A model generated the notes under the pieces. It was given only the letters and a program-made list of their open reading frames with translations. It had not been told where the DNA came from and did not search any database. Shown here piece after piece: positions 18,249 through 28,442 of a stretch of 64,000 bases of DNA. The translations under genes were made by a program, and so were the position numbers. Origin of the DNA: Anthracocystis setariae (taxonomy: Eukaryota; Basidiomycota; Ustilaginomycetes; Ustilaginales; Ustilaginaceae); the NCBI GenBank assembly GCA_928724745.1, contig CAKMXJ010000042.1, forward strand, positions 186,001 through 250,000, read 5' to 3'. Each line of letters opens with the position of its first letter. Position 1 is the stretch's first letter.

Positions 18249-21200
18249 GTATTGTTTGCCCACTTCGAGCCTGTATGCGATTGTGTCCATGTCGATCATT
18301 CCTATCATTCGTCCAGCCGAGCGAAGAAGAGTCAAGTGGTTAAAGAGAGGCTCATCGTCGAGAAGGTCAGTCGTTGCTGTGTCTTGCAGATCTTCCCGAA
18401 GTCCTCTCCCGGCATGCATGAGCCAACTCATGTTCCAACGTCAGGGTCCAGTCCCAAGCTCAAGGCTCCGAGTTCCGTCGAAACGAAGGAGGATCAATTT
18501 GCGTGAATGCATGTCGAGTCGAAGCGCTGCACAGGGGGATCATCGATCAAATGACCCCACCACACACACCCTCTCGAGATGGAAATTCGCCGATCCTGAC
18601 GCACTCATCTAGGAAGGCGATTTGAGCATGTGGATGCAAGCTGTCTGGTGATTCTTGATGGCCGGCGCTCTGCCACGCAGATCATTTCACAGATCCACGG
18701 CTCGTGCATGGTGTTCGATGGATCCGAGTCGGACATCACCATCGGTCTATCCATTGAAAGGCTTGATTCTGAGCTCTGTCCTTTCCCCCCACACAAATCG
18801 ATCCAAGTTCGTATCGACTTGGGAAGACAAGTCGAATCGAGTCGATCGCAGTCGTACTGTACTGTACTATACAGTTCAGTACAATTCAGTCACAACTTCT
18901 GCGATGAATTCTCGATCAGTTGAACAGCCTCACTGAAGCGTGGTCGCTGCTAGTGCACAGTGAACACGACAAATGAGGGTCGCAGAGGAGCCCCATCTTG
19001 GCCGCGAATGTTTGTTCGTCAAGCGAGCAAGAAGGGCTGCAAGGAAGACCCTTAGCCTGGCCTAATGGAGGAACCAAGACCTACCTGGCTGCAAAACAGG
19101 AACCATGACATCCTAAATGTCAGCCCTGGCGCCTCGCACAACAGACCGGCAGCATTAAGCAACAAGGGGCACAGAGTGGAACAGACTCAGCTCAGGTCCA
19201 ACAGACCGAGACCAAATCTGATAAGCCTCGTTTGCGCTTCTGTGACTTGAACAGGGTCGAGTGGAAGCCGGCTTAAGAAATGTGAGACCAAGCGTCGGCG
19301 AAGGGGCAACAGCATAGCTTAGCGTAGAGTATGATAGTAAGTACGATAAATCGGATGTTGTGCGTGGCACGCAGCGTTATGCAAGCTGAGCCGATCTACA
19401 TTTCGCTTCTGGCCGACAAAATCGGTCTTCAGGCTTGCTGGGTTAGTTTGGCTCCCTCACAGTGTAGCAATGCACTGCACTGCATTTGACCGTTAAGCTG
19501 ACTTGAGTAGGAGGCCGTCGTTGATCCACCTTGCTCGCGATGGATCATCCACTCAATTCGGGCATCGACGCCAGATTGATTCCATTGTTATGCTTATAAT
19601 ATTATCCTAAGCCGAACGCCTAGGCCGATACAGAAGCTTTCCGGAACAATGGACCGTTGCTCTGTTTTGGCTCATACAGCATCATGAGCATGAGTCAGTA
19701 GTTGATGGATCAAGAGCTTGACTGAGCTTGCAAACACCGAGAGAGAGAGAGGTCATCTAATACTGTAGGTCAGACCAAGAAGTTTCTACCAGAGTAGCAA
19801 GAGGATACCTTTGTAGGGAAGGCCAAATGCAAGCACTGCGAGCTGCACCCTGACCTAAGAGGTGCAGAAAGCATACATCGCTGTGGTGCGGCGACATGGA
19901 TGCGGGCGCGCTCTCTCGCTTTTGCACCTTGCAAGGTCGCCGTTGAAGGCTCTCTCCATCACATGCGGCCTCACTGTCGAAGAAGGCATCGTTGTTGATG
20001 CTCGTCTGTGAAGCCCGAATTTCGACGCAGCTCGTTGCAGAGAGAATTCACCGGCTTGCGCGACTAGTAGTGACTGACTGCACTACGGTTTCTGTGCTGT
20101 ATACTGTGGTGCACTTGTGATTTTGCAAAATGACTTGCTTGGTTGCGCGACCTCGACACGCTTCGTAAATCGCAAGCTTCGATGTCGACTGCCATTGACG
20201 TGCCCATCGGCAAAGTGGGCTGCCAAAAAAATTCGTTGCAAGCAAAAATATCCCTTCCCAATCACAGAGAGTGTAGTTCTTCTGGCTTTATTTGAGCACT
20301 GCGTCGCCTCTCTTATGTCTACGCATTTGGGCTTCGTTGTCTACCATCTGGCTACCCATTAGCAAGATGGAAGAAGAGGGAGCAGTAAACCATGTCGGCC
20401 CATGATGAGGTAGCCCTCAGCCGGAGGAATAGAAGGAGGCGTGCCACAAGGTTAAGCGGGGTTTCCAGTGTAGTGAAAAAGCGTCTCTGGGGCTGAGTGT
20501 GAAATTGAAAAACAGCTTATGCTAAGCAAAACCGGGCCCGTCGGCTCGACCGTTACCAAATCCTCGCGGCTTCAAACCGAAATGCTTTCTGTTCAAGATT
20601 AGGCGAGTCAAATTTACAGCTTCCCTATCGCTTGATGTGGTTCTGAAGTGCAGCACCGTAGTGTACTTGCGAGCAGCGATGCGAACGGTACCAACTGAAC
20701 CCATCCGGTCGGATCGTCGTCGTTGACGGAGGACCACCGTGTTGTCCTTTACCTTGGCTTTCCATAATTGCTTTCCTGTATTGTTCTGCATTCTTTTTTT
20801 TTATACATTATTTTTTTTATTGTAATTTATTTTTGGAGCATGCGAGCAGACCTCAGCTTTGCTCATCTTTAGGCGCGCGTGTGTTCTTACGGCGCCGTTT
20901 GCATCTGCTAAGCCACACGCCCACCCGCCTGCCTGCCTGCCTGCCTGCCTGCCTAACACGCTCAAGCTCCACACGCAAAAAAGAGCGCTCGTAGGTAATC
21001 AAACTTGTCCAAGGTCGCCCTGACTGAGGCCATGCAGTCTCACCTTCTGAGTCTAGAATCGACGCCCATCATCGCACTCGTCCTAAAGCACACGGCAGCC
21101 CCGACCACATACTGCACACATTTACAGTACTGTACAGCACAGTGCATTGCATCCGAGTGCAGTGTTCTCTGTGTCGTCAGACAAGTCATGCAATCAGTGC

Positions 21201-22529
21201 CATTGCAAAGTTGGCAGGCAGCAGCATTAACCTGTTTCATTTCCACGTTGCTTACTTATTCCCTGTATTTGCTCAGCGCATTGCAGAAGCTACAGTTCAC
21301 TACAGTGCAGCAACAAATTGTACTTTTTCAGCCTCCACCGAAATGACTGTTGTGTATACATTTTATTTACCATCTTCGCTCTCTGCCGCTCGTTCAGATT
21401 CGCTTAGCACATTCTACAGCGAAACAATCCAACTTGCTAAGCACCACATTGCCTCCTCACACCCACGCCCAACTGCTGACGGGCCAAGTCAAGGCAGTGA
21501 ACGCTTCTCCTCTACCCCTTCCTATCTCTCACATCCGCCCTCTCTGCTCCTCAGCTAAACCGAAGCAAGGTCGACTCTCTCCTCTCTCTCTCTCTCTCTG
21601 GTCAGGACTTGGTACAAGCCTCAGCTGGCTCCATCACCACTCCATCTCGCGCTCCTTTGGCCAGGCTGTCGTCGACTCGCTCTCCAGCTCGCATCAGATC
21701 CACCCTTCGTCTTGGCTAAGCTTTGCTGTGCATTTCCCTACCGCGGTCTTCCAGCTTAGTACACTACTGTCACTTGACTTCCCTCCCGCACCTGCCGTCG
21801 CCTTTCTCCATCTCGCTTCGACCTCAGCAGTGCACTCTAACCTAACCTCCCCTTACCAGCATTGATTGCCACTGGTCAGTCGCTTACGCACGCCAAACCT
21901 ACTTTCCTAATCCTCATCTGCCTGCCTGTCGCCAACATTCAGGCTTCCTACACCTCATCACATCTGGTTTGCAAATCGCTTACCACAGGTCGCCACAAGA
22001 TCTCGGCCACCTTTTGCAATCCGACAACGCCTTTCATCTGCCGTCTCTACGCTCAACTGTTCCAAGCGCTACACATCATCGCCTCGTTTGCGCGCTTCCA
22101 TACCGGTTACATCGCCTCGACCCCTTCCTTGGCAGACAGCAACCCTTATCATTCGACAGACCCAGGCTCTCGCGAACTTCGCCCCATCGGACCTTCGGGC
22201 AGCTTCATACCAGATCGTCTGTCTGCTTTCGCCTTCCGACACCACCTCGCTCAGCATCACCACACTTTGATTGATACTCGCAACTACCTGTGGTATCTTC
22301 AATTCAAATCCTTCAGATAGATCACCAAGAGGTAGACAGCATCTGCGATAGACATAATCAAACGCAAGCGCAGAGCGATCCTACAACACCGAGGTCATTA
22401 TCTGCTTTCAGCATCGTAGGTAGACAAGAGGCCGGCTTCGAACTTGGCGTTCTGTCGCCTCAGCCATCACTCGCCATCACTCCTCACAACGGCCGGTCGC
22501 CTCCTTCCCTTGAGCATGTCGAGCACAAC
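18249..22529. other. Gene-poor 4.3-kb region between ALG14 and the LON/RING gene
   Basis: No frame here looks like a real gene. The left half holds only short frames. From about 21,000 to 22,500 the plus strand is CT-rich, which keeps frames open without protein-like composition; this is probably promoter and a long 5' leader of the LON/RING gene. A GCCT repeat lies at 20927-20954 and a CT run near 21573-21600. A self-complementary TACTGTAC-rich patch is at about 18853-18882. No tRNA or 5S gene was found by eye. Confidence 0.5.
20927..20954. repeat. (GCCT)7 microsatellite
   Basis: Seven perfect tandem GCCT units in the gene-poor region. Confidence 0.9.
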
Positions 22530-25500
22530 ATGAGCTCAGCATCTACACAACATCTTCACAACGGCTGCAGTGACGGCTGCAGTCCGCGAGCTCTTCCAGA
22601 AAGCAGCTCTTCAGGACGCAATCGCCACAAGAGCCCCGGATCCAAGGTGACCCACAACCACCACAGCTCTTCCCCTCGACAATCACCGCAACCGCATGCT
22701 TCACCATCTCCTTCATCCCAGCAAGCGTCTCACGAGACAATGAGCCATCGAGTCTCGCCTCCTCGCGACACGGCCCGACATCCAAGCGATGGGCCATCAC
22801 ATCACCTTGCAGGCTCCGCCGGTGCAGCGGCGCCTTCAGAACAACAACAAACAGTATCCGCAGCAGCATCCACTTCGACTCCATCTGGTTCAGCTTCCAC
22901 CACCGGCATCAGCACCCCAGCAGCATCTACTTCAATGACCGCACCTAAGCAGGTCCGCCTTCCCACCGCCGCGCAACGTCGAAGAGCTCGCGAACTCGCC
23001 ACCGTGCTTCTCACCATGGCCACCTGTCACGGCTGTTCGCGTCCTGTGCAGGATCCAGTGACGCTACCCTGTGGTCATTCCTCGTGCCTTCAGTGCATCA
23101 AGGATTGCGTGTTGCCCAACAGGATCCCGTCCGAAGAGCAAGTACAACCACTGCCTTGCCTCACCCATCTACCGCCCCGACTTCCACTCACTCCCATGAC
23201 CGTGCCTTGCCCTGCACACGGTTGCCCTCGCTCAGCTATCGGCCGTGGAATAGGCGTATGGGCGGGCCATCAACCTCGCTACGGTCTTATCCCAACCTAC
23301 ACAGAGAGGCTGCCACTTGGACCGCAAGATGTTGGACCTGGAGCTCCGCCTGTCGATGGCTTCGTAATGGGCGTCGCCGACCACCCCTTGCGACTCACCG
23401 TCATTGGTCCCCAAACTCGTTCCAAAGCGCATCTTTTTGCTGTACCACCCCAGGGTGTTGAGCCAGCAACGTCAGCTGCCGGTGGCCAGCAGGCCGCTGC
23501 CACTCTGCTGCCTTCACTGGCGACCAGCAACATGCTTCGCACCGACGTCACACTCAGCAAAGCTGTTGCCATTCTCAAACGATACGCATCGTCCCCGCTT
23601 CCGCGACGAGAAAGACGAAAAATGATTGGACCCGCTGGTGCCTCATCTGGCATTGGCTCACGATCCAGGTACTCTAGACGCGGCCTCGCTCGGGGCTCGG
23701 CAGATCATCCGACATCAACGGGTGCTTCTTCAACTCCAAGATCACGGATTCGAATGCGCAACCACAGACAACGAGTCTCCGTCTCGGGCCCTTCCTTGTC
23801 GCACAGATTGCAGCGTTCAGGTCCCCCTCGAGCTGGCATGGGTATCTTTGGTAGGGACGAGTCCGAGCTGGAAAGCGGTACCGTTGGTGGTGTTCGCGCC
23901 GCTGTAGACTCGGATGATGAACACTCGCATTGCTCGAATCGCGGGTTTACGGAAGAGACCGATGATCCCAGCGCCGACGCCGCTCTCGAATCCATCCATC
24001 GCCGTAATACTGTCCGGTCGATGCAATCTTATGTTCACTGCGATGAAGATGAGGATAGCTGGACAATTCACGCTGGAACCGACGACGAGATTACCGAGGC
24101 AGAGGACGACCATCTCTGGCCTGATCAGGTGGGGGGTGCTTTCTCTCGTCCTGTTGCGTCAAGCATCGCTGCGCGAAGACGCGGCAAAGCTAAGCTCAAA
24201 CGCCGCCGTGGACGACGCAGTGACGACAGTATCTCCAGTGCCGCTTCCTTTAGGAGGAGCAATGCAGCTCACACCGACGGCAAGGTAGCCAAGAAGGACG
24301 CGGCAGACTCGGTCGAAGAAGATGCCCTTCGTCATGTTGACTCTGGCTGGAGCACCGAAGACTCGACTGCCAGCGCTTACCTCAAGAGTGAGGAAGGACG
24401 AGCTGAACACTTGGTCGATGCCGTCCACCGTCGACGCGCCCACCGATTGCACAACACCCTCAGCAACACCAGTGATGCAGACACGGACGCTGATTTGCAT
24501 GGGGCAGGTGCTCGCAATCGTGCTGTCGAGGCCAAGCACAGCCTTGCTCTCTCCTCCAAGCTTGGATCAAACGGCGAACCGCTCATTCAGACCGTAGCGA
24601 CGCTGCACGCTGAGCTAGTGGAAGTGCTCGAGTGCCAGCTCTGCTATCTGCTCCTGTACAATCCTCTTACGACGCCTTGCGGTCACACTTTCTGCAAGTC
24701 GTGCTTCGCTCGCAGTCTCGATCACGGCGATCGTTGCCCCCTCTGCCGTGCTGCCATGCCCAACTTTTCCTTCTTCCAGGATCATCGCGCCAACACCGCA
24801 CTTTTGAAGGTGCTCACTTCAGACACGGCAACGTTCTCGGATGAGGATGCCATGGACTCTGATTCGGAACAAAACGCACAAAATGCTGCGACAAGCACCT
24901 ATGCCGGTATATCGATTGCCATGGGCGCTGAAGGCAAGGACGGAGATGGCGGCGGTACACGGATTGGTCGCATCATTGATGACGATCCCGAGACAGCACC
25001 ACACCACTACGGCTTCAAGCGACTTTACGAACAGCGAAAAACTGCGATCGAGCAAGAGGAACGCGAGGCTCGATTGTCGACGCCCATCTTCGTTTGCACG
25101 CTTGCCTTCCCAGGAATGCCGACCATCCTGCACATTTTTGAGCCAAGATACCGTCTCATGGTGCGGCGTTGTCTTGAGAGCGGTAACCCTCGTTTCGGCA
25201 TGGTTCTGCCATCGAGAAGCAACGGTGGAACAGAAGAGTATGGTACAATGCTCGAAATTAAATCGGTTCAAATGCTCGCCGATGGACGAAGCATGCTCGA
25301 GACCGTAGGCTCGTACCGCTTCCGATTGTTGGAGAAGGGCTCATTGGATGGATACACGGTGGGTCGTGTAGAGCGAGTAGATGATATTTCGCTGGAGGAA
25401 GAGGCTGAGCTGGAGCGAGCTGTTCTCGTTCGCAGAGTCGAGCTGGAGAGGAAGCAAGCAGCGGAAGCAGCCACAGCAGCAGAAAGGCTGCATGCTCCCG

Positions 25501-26057
25501 CGATGGCTCCTTCGGCATCTGCTCCAGTGCGGACTCAGCCCAGCGGCGATGATGGTGGACAAATTGCAAGCGCAAGGCCTGAGCTTGCTAGACACGAATC
25601 CGATGCGCTCTCCATCTATCGATCTGCCCCCTTGGACGCCAGTTCTCTGCCCAGCTCGGAAGAGCAACAGCAGGCTCACACGCGGAACGCTGTTCCTCCT
25701 CAAGAACAAGAACAAGCCACCGCAGATGAAGATGGCCTCATGCCATTCAAACCCGTCCCCGCTGAGCCCTCGATCCATGAGTTGGTGGATATCTGTACTT
25801 CGTTCATCGAGACGTTGCGTTCGGGCTCGGCTCCTTGGCTGCTGTCTCGACTCAACCACACGTACGGTCCTATGCCAAGTGCGGATGAGGTCGAGAGGCT
25901 GGGATACTGGATGGCGCTGGTGATGCCGATCGACGAGCACGAAAAGGCCAAGCTGCTGCCGATCCGATCACGAAGGTTGCGATTATGCTTGGTGGTTCAC
26001 TGGATCGAGCAGCTGAGGCAGAGTTGGTGGTTCAATTCAGGTTGCACTGTTTCGTAG
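22530..26057 (+). CDS. LON-domain protein with two RING fingers (LONRF-like E3 ligase candidate)
   Basis: Encodes 1175 residues from ATG 22530; the frame is open a further 80 codons upstream but only from a GTG, so an upstream exon cannot be excluded. Residues 1-150 are Ser/Pro/His-rich. A first, incomplete-looking RING starts at C166 (CHGCSRPV...LPCGHSSCLQC). A long disordered, acidic and basic region (about 330-690) follows. The second RING is complete at 702-744 (CQLCYLLL, CGHTFCKSC, CPLC). The substrate-binding LON N-terminal domain covers about 851-1170 (FVCTLAFPGMPTILHIFEPRYRLM, WLLSRLNHTYGPMPSADEVERLGYWMALVMP split by an insert). This is the LONRF1-3 layout of RING plus LON; no Lon ATPase or protease part is present. 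It is a likely ubiquitin ligase, substrate unknown. Confidence 0.88.
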   Translation: MSSASTQHLHNGCSDGCSPRALPESSSSGRNRHKSPGSKVTHNHHSSSPRQSPQPHASPSPSSQQASHETMSHRVSPPRDTARHPSDGPSHHLAGSAGAAAPSEQQQTVSAAASTSTPSGSASTTGISTPAASTSMTAPKQVRLPTAAQRRRARELATVLLTMATCHGCSRPVQDPVTLPCGHSSCLQCIKDCVLPNRIPSEEQVQPLPCLTHLPPRLPLTPMTVPCPAHGCPRSAIGRGIGVWAGHQPRYGLIPTYTERLPLGPQDVGPGAPPVDGFVMGVADHPLRLTVIGPQTRSKAHLFAVPPQGVEPATSAAGGQQAAATLLPSLATSNMLRTDVTLSKAVAILKRYASSPLPRRERRKMIGPAGASSGIGSRSRYSRRGLARGSADHPTSTGASSTPRSRIRMRNHRQRVSVSGPSLSHRLQRSGPPRAGMGIFGRDESELESGTVGGVRAAVDSDDEHSHCSNRGFTEETDDPSADAALESIHRRNTVRSMQSYVHCDEDEDSWTIHAGTDDEITEAEDDHLWPDQVGGAFSRPVASSIAARRRGKAKLKRRRGRRSDDSISSAASFRRSNAAHTDGKVAKKDAADSVEEDALRHVDSGWSTEDSTASAYLKSEEGRAEHLVDAVHRRRAHRLHNTLSNTSDADTDADLHGAGARNRAVEAKHSLALSSKLGSNGEPLIQTVATLHAELVEVLECQLCYLLLYNPLTTPCGHTFCKSCFARSLDHGDRCPLCRAAMPNFSFFQDHRANTALLKVLTSDTATFSDEDAMDSDSEQNAQNAATSTYAGISIAMGAEGKDGDGGGTRIGRIIDDDPETAPHHYGFKRLYEQRKTAIEQEEREARLSTPIFVCTLAFPGMPTILHIFEPRYRLMVRRCLESGNPRFGMVLPSRSNGGTEEYGTMLEIKSVQMLADGRSMLETVGSYRFRLLEKGSLDGYTVGRVERVDDISLEEEAELERAVLVRRVELERKQAAEAATAAERLHAPAMAPSASAPVRTQPSGDDGGQIASARPELARHESDALSIYRSAPLDASSLPSSEEQQQAHTRNAVPPQEQEQATADEDGLMPFKPVPAEPSIHELVDICTSFIETLRSGSAPWLLSRLNHTYGPMPSADEVERLGYWMALVMPIDEHEKAKLLPIRSRRLRLCLVVHWIEQLRQSWWFNSGCTVS

Positions 26058-26522
26058 AGATCTTGCTTGGCACAACCCCCCTCATACCTTTCTTGACCCG
26101 TTGTATGTCACATGTTAGTTTCTGTATTGCATCGTATAAGTGGTTTTTTGGACTGCTCGTGACAAGATGAACGGTTGTATTGAAATGAGGGACAAGTGTT
26201 GGGTGGAGTAGTATCGGCCGGGAACAATAATGTACTGCGGAGACTTGGGTAATGCAGATGACCAAATGGCGGTGCAGAGACGACGAAGCTCCACATGGAA
26301 TTTGCAGAATTGCCTATCGGTCTGTGCGAGGATCTTGCAACTGCTACGCTGCATCGCTTGTCACCATGCTTATCCTCATCCTCATCACCATTACCGGCAT
26401 TAACGACACAACAACCAGATAGGTTTTTGTGTTTCTCCATTGTATCCAACATAGGCGCCGTACTTTCGTATCTAACTTCGGGCTCAGCTTCTAACTGGGC
26501 GGAGATCAGCGACCAACGCAAA
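26058..26522. other. Spacer between the LON/RING gene and glutaredoxin
   Basis: No gene apart from an in-frame 76-codon upstream extension of glutaredoxin from ATG 26295, judged less likely to be coding. It should hold the glutaredoxin promoter. Confidence 0.5.
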
Positions 26523-26921
26523 ATGGCAGCTAAGCAAGCAGCGGAGAAGCTCATCTCGGAGCACCTCGTCGCAGTGTTTTCCAAGAGCTACTGCCCGTAC
26601 TGTTCGCAGGCCAAGTCGGTGATCGACAAGCTCGGTCTTGACAAGAGCAAGGTCGGCATTCTCGAGCTTGACACCATGGGTTCCGAGGGTAGCGATATCC
26701 AGGTAAGCATCCGCAATATTGCGAAAGAGTAGAATGACGACAGCCAACTGATAACCTACCGAATCATTGCATTTATTCATGGTGCGAAATAGGCTTACTT
26801 GATGGAAAAGACCAACCAGAGGACTGTGCCCAACATCTTCATCAACCAGAAGCACCTCGGCGGTTGCAGCGACTTGTTGGACGCTCAGAAGAGCGGAAAG
26901 TTGCAGCAGCTTCTCAAGTAA
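26523..26921 (+). CDS. Dithiol glutaredoxin (two exons)
   Basis: Glutathione-dependent thiol-disulfide oxidoreductase. Exon 1 is 26523-26702, the intron 26703-26792 (GTAAGC..AATAG, branch-like CTGAT), exon 2 26793-26921; the join is in phase and gives 102 residues, the normal length of Grx1/Grx2-type proteins. The active site CPYC is at residues 24-27 ([13 protein letters not shown]). The glutathione-binding TVPN cis-proline motif (RTVPNIFI) and the GGCSDL motif are in exon 2. An in-frame ATG at 26295 could add 76 residues, but that stretch does not resemble a clean targeting peptide, so the short cytosolic form is preferred. Confidence 0.95.
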
Positions 26922-28442
26922 GCATCGTCGCCACGGGCTTCCTTGTGAGCCTACTTCTACACTTGAACGGAATAAAGGCGAATGACTACTCTGTTTTCAA
27001 ATAGTGTGCAAGGAGGTCAGAGCGAAGCGTGTGTGAACGCAGCTACGGCGATACCGACTGGAGGCTTCCACTAGAGTATGTGACAGCGGCGCATGCATGT
27101 TGTATGGCTGATGAATGACGGCCGCGGAAAAGGATTGCTTGTCAAGTACGACCACCTGCCAGCTGCACTGTGCAAGTAGCATTCGCTCTTGAGTGCGCTT
27201 CTGAGGCGTATGTGATGCAGAATGAAAGCTTGCGGCACAAACCCTTTCAGCTTTCCCTTGCGTTTTCATCTGGTTTAGCGTGGGCACAGATGGCTGACAA
27301 TAGATCTTGCACGACAGATCAGACCCTTTGCGATGCACAATAACCCCAACTCGATATTGCTGCAGACATATGAGCGCGCCGGCGGCTAGAAGTGCCGTCC
27401 AGCTCGGTGGTGGGTGCAACGGTGGTACTGTACGGAAACGTCCAAGCTTTTTTCACACAATGATAGTAGGCGGCTACGATTCTTTTCAACCTGTCAAGAC
27501 CGCCAAGTTCAGCCGGATAGTCAGCCTACTGTACCAGCTCAACGTCGATCCTTGCTCTCCTCCGCCTTCCAATCCTGCCATCCATGTCGTTGATCCTCGG
27601 TGTGCGATGACCTGCCACCAAAGAGCCACATGCAGGCGTTCTACTGTATTGACCGACAACGCAGACCCTTCCAATGGTCACGGAGCATAGAGCTTGGAGC
27701 TTGGCCCCCGTGCCAAAGTCGGTCGCTTAGCCGGACAACTCACACTGTCATTACAATCACAGAGTGTGATTTGAATCCGACCTGTCTCCTTCACAGCGGT
27801 TTGTCACTGACCCTCATCGGCTTCACTATCGTGATTCCTCGAACCTGGCCAAAATTGCCCGTACCGAAGCTCATGACTGATGGATGGGAGTAGCAACACC
27901 ACTAACGCCTAGTGTAGAGGCTGATTCGAGCCCATTATTAGGTGCGATCAGATTCCTTTCTTCACATCCTAGCATACTGCTGCGGAGCCCTGAAAGCTTG
28001 GGCCTCTCGAAACTTGATCATTGCAGAGGCGAGCATAGCTCAACCTATTGTGGCATGATCGCCCCGGCCTTGCACTGCTTCGCATTGCACACCATGTCAA
28101 ATGAGACGTGCCCGTCGATGAATTTTCATCGACTTACCGACATGCAGACCGCGGAAGATCATCAATCACACCCCCAGCCCTTGTGCCGAATGTATAAGTG
28201 GGTTGCCAAACCTGGCATCCTTCTAGAGTCAACTGACCGTCGTCTTTTCAATCTCGCCGCGCTCCAACCCCATAAGAAAACCGTGTCTCCGCCTTACCTG
28301 CTCTTTGTCTCTTTCGCTTCTCTTCAAAGACGCCGTCGCACCACTGCATTGCATGGACGAATGACACGGCTGCCTCTTCAAACAATTTATCAACATCTTC
28401 GCCATTGTCAACCATCCTCTCAACTGGATCGCCTCCACTCGT
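26922..28442. other. Spacer upstream of the 7-TM gene
   Basis: About 1.5 kb with short frames only, none of protein-like composition. It presumably contains the promoter and leader of the gene at 28443. Confidence 0.5.

Noticed and set aside
18249..18431. N-terminal extension of ALG14 from an upstream in-frame start
   Set aside because: The extra 61 residues are not like the family; ALG14 proteins begin shortly before the membrane segment, so ATG 18248 was preferred.
20522..20791. Minus-strand 89-codon frame in the gene-poor region
   Set aside because: No recognisable motif, short, and flanked by low-complexity A/T tracts; not distinguishable from chance.
21142..22320. Overlapping plus-strand frames of 100-171 codons
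   Set aside because: They arise from CT-rich sequence that lacks stops; composition is Ser/Pro/His/Leu-biased in all frames and no motif is recognisable.
26295..26522. 76-residue upstream extension of glutaredoxin
   Set aside because: In frame with an ATG, but acidic residues near its start and lack of a clear presequence make the standard 102-residue form more likely.
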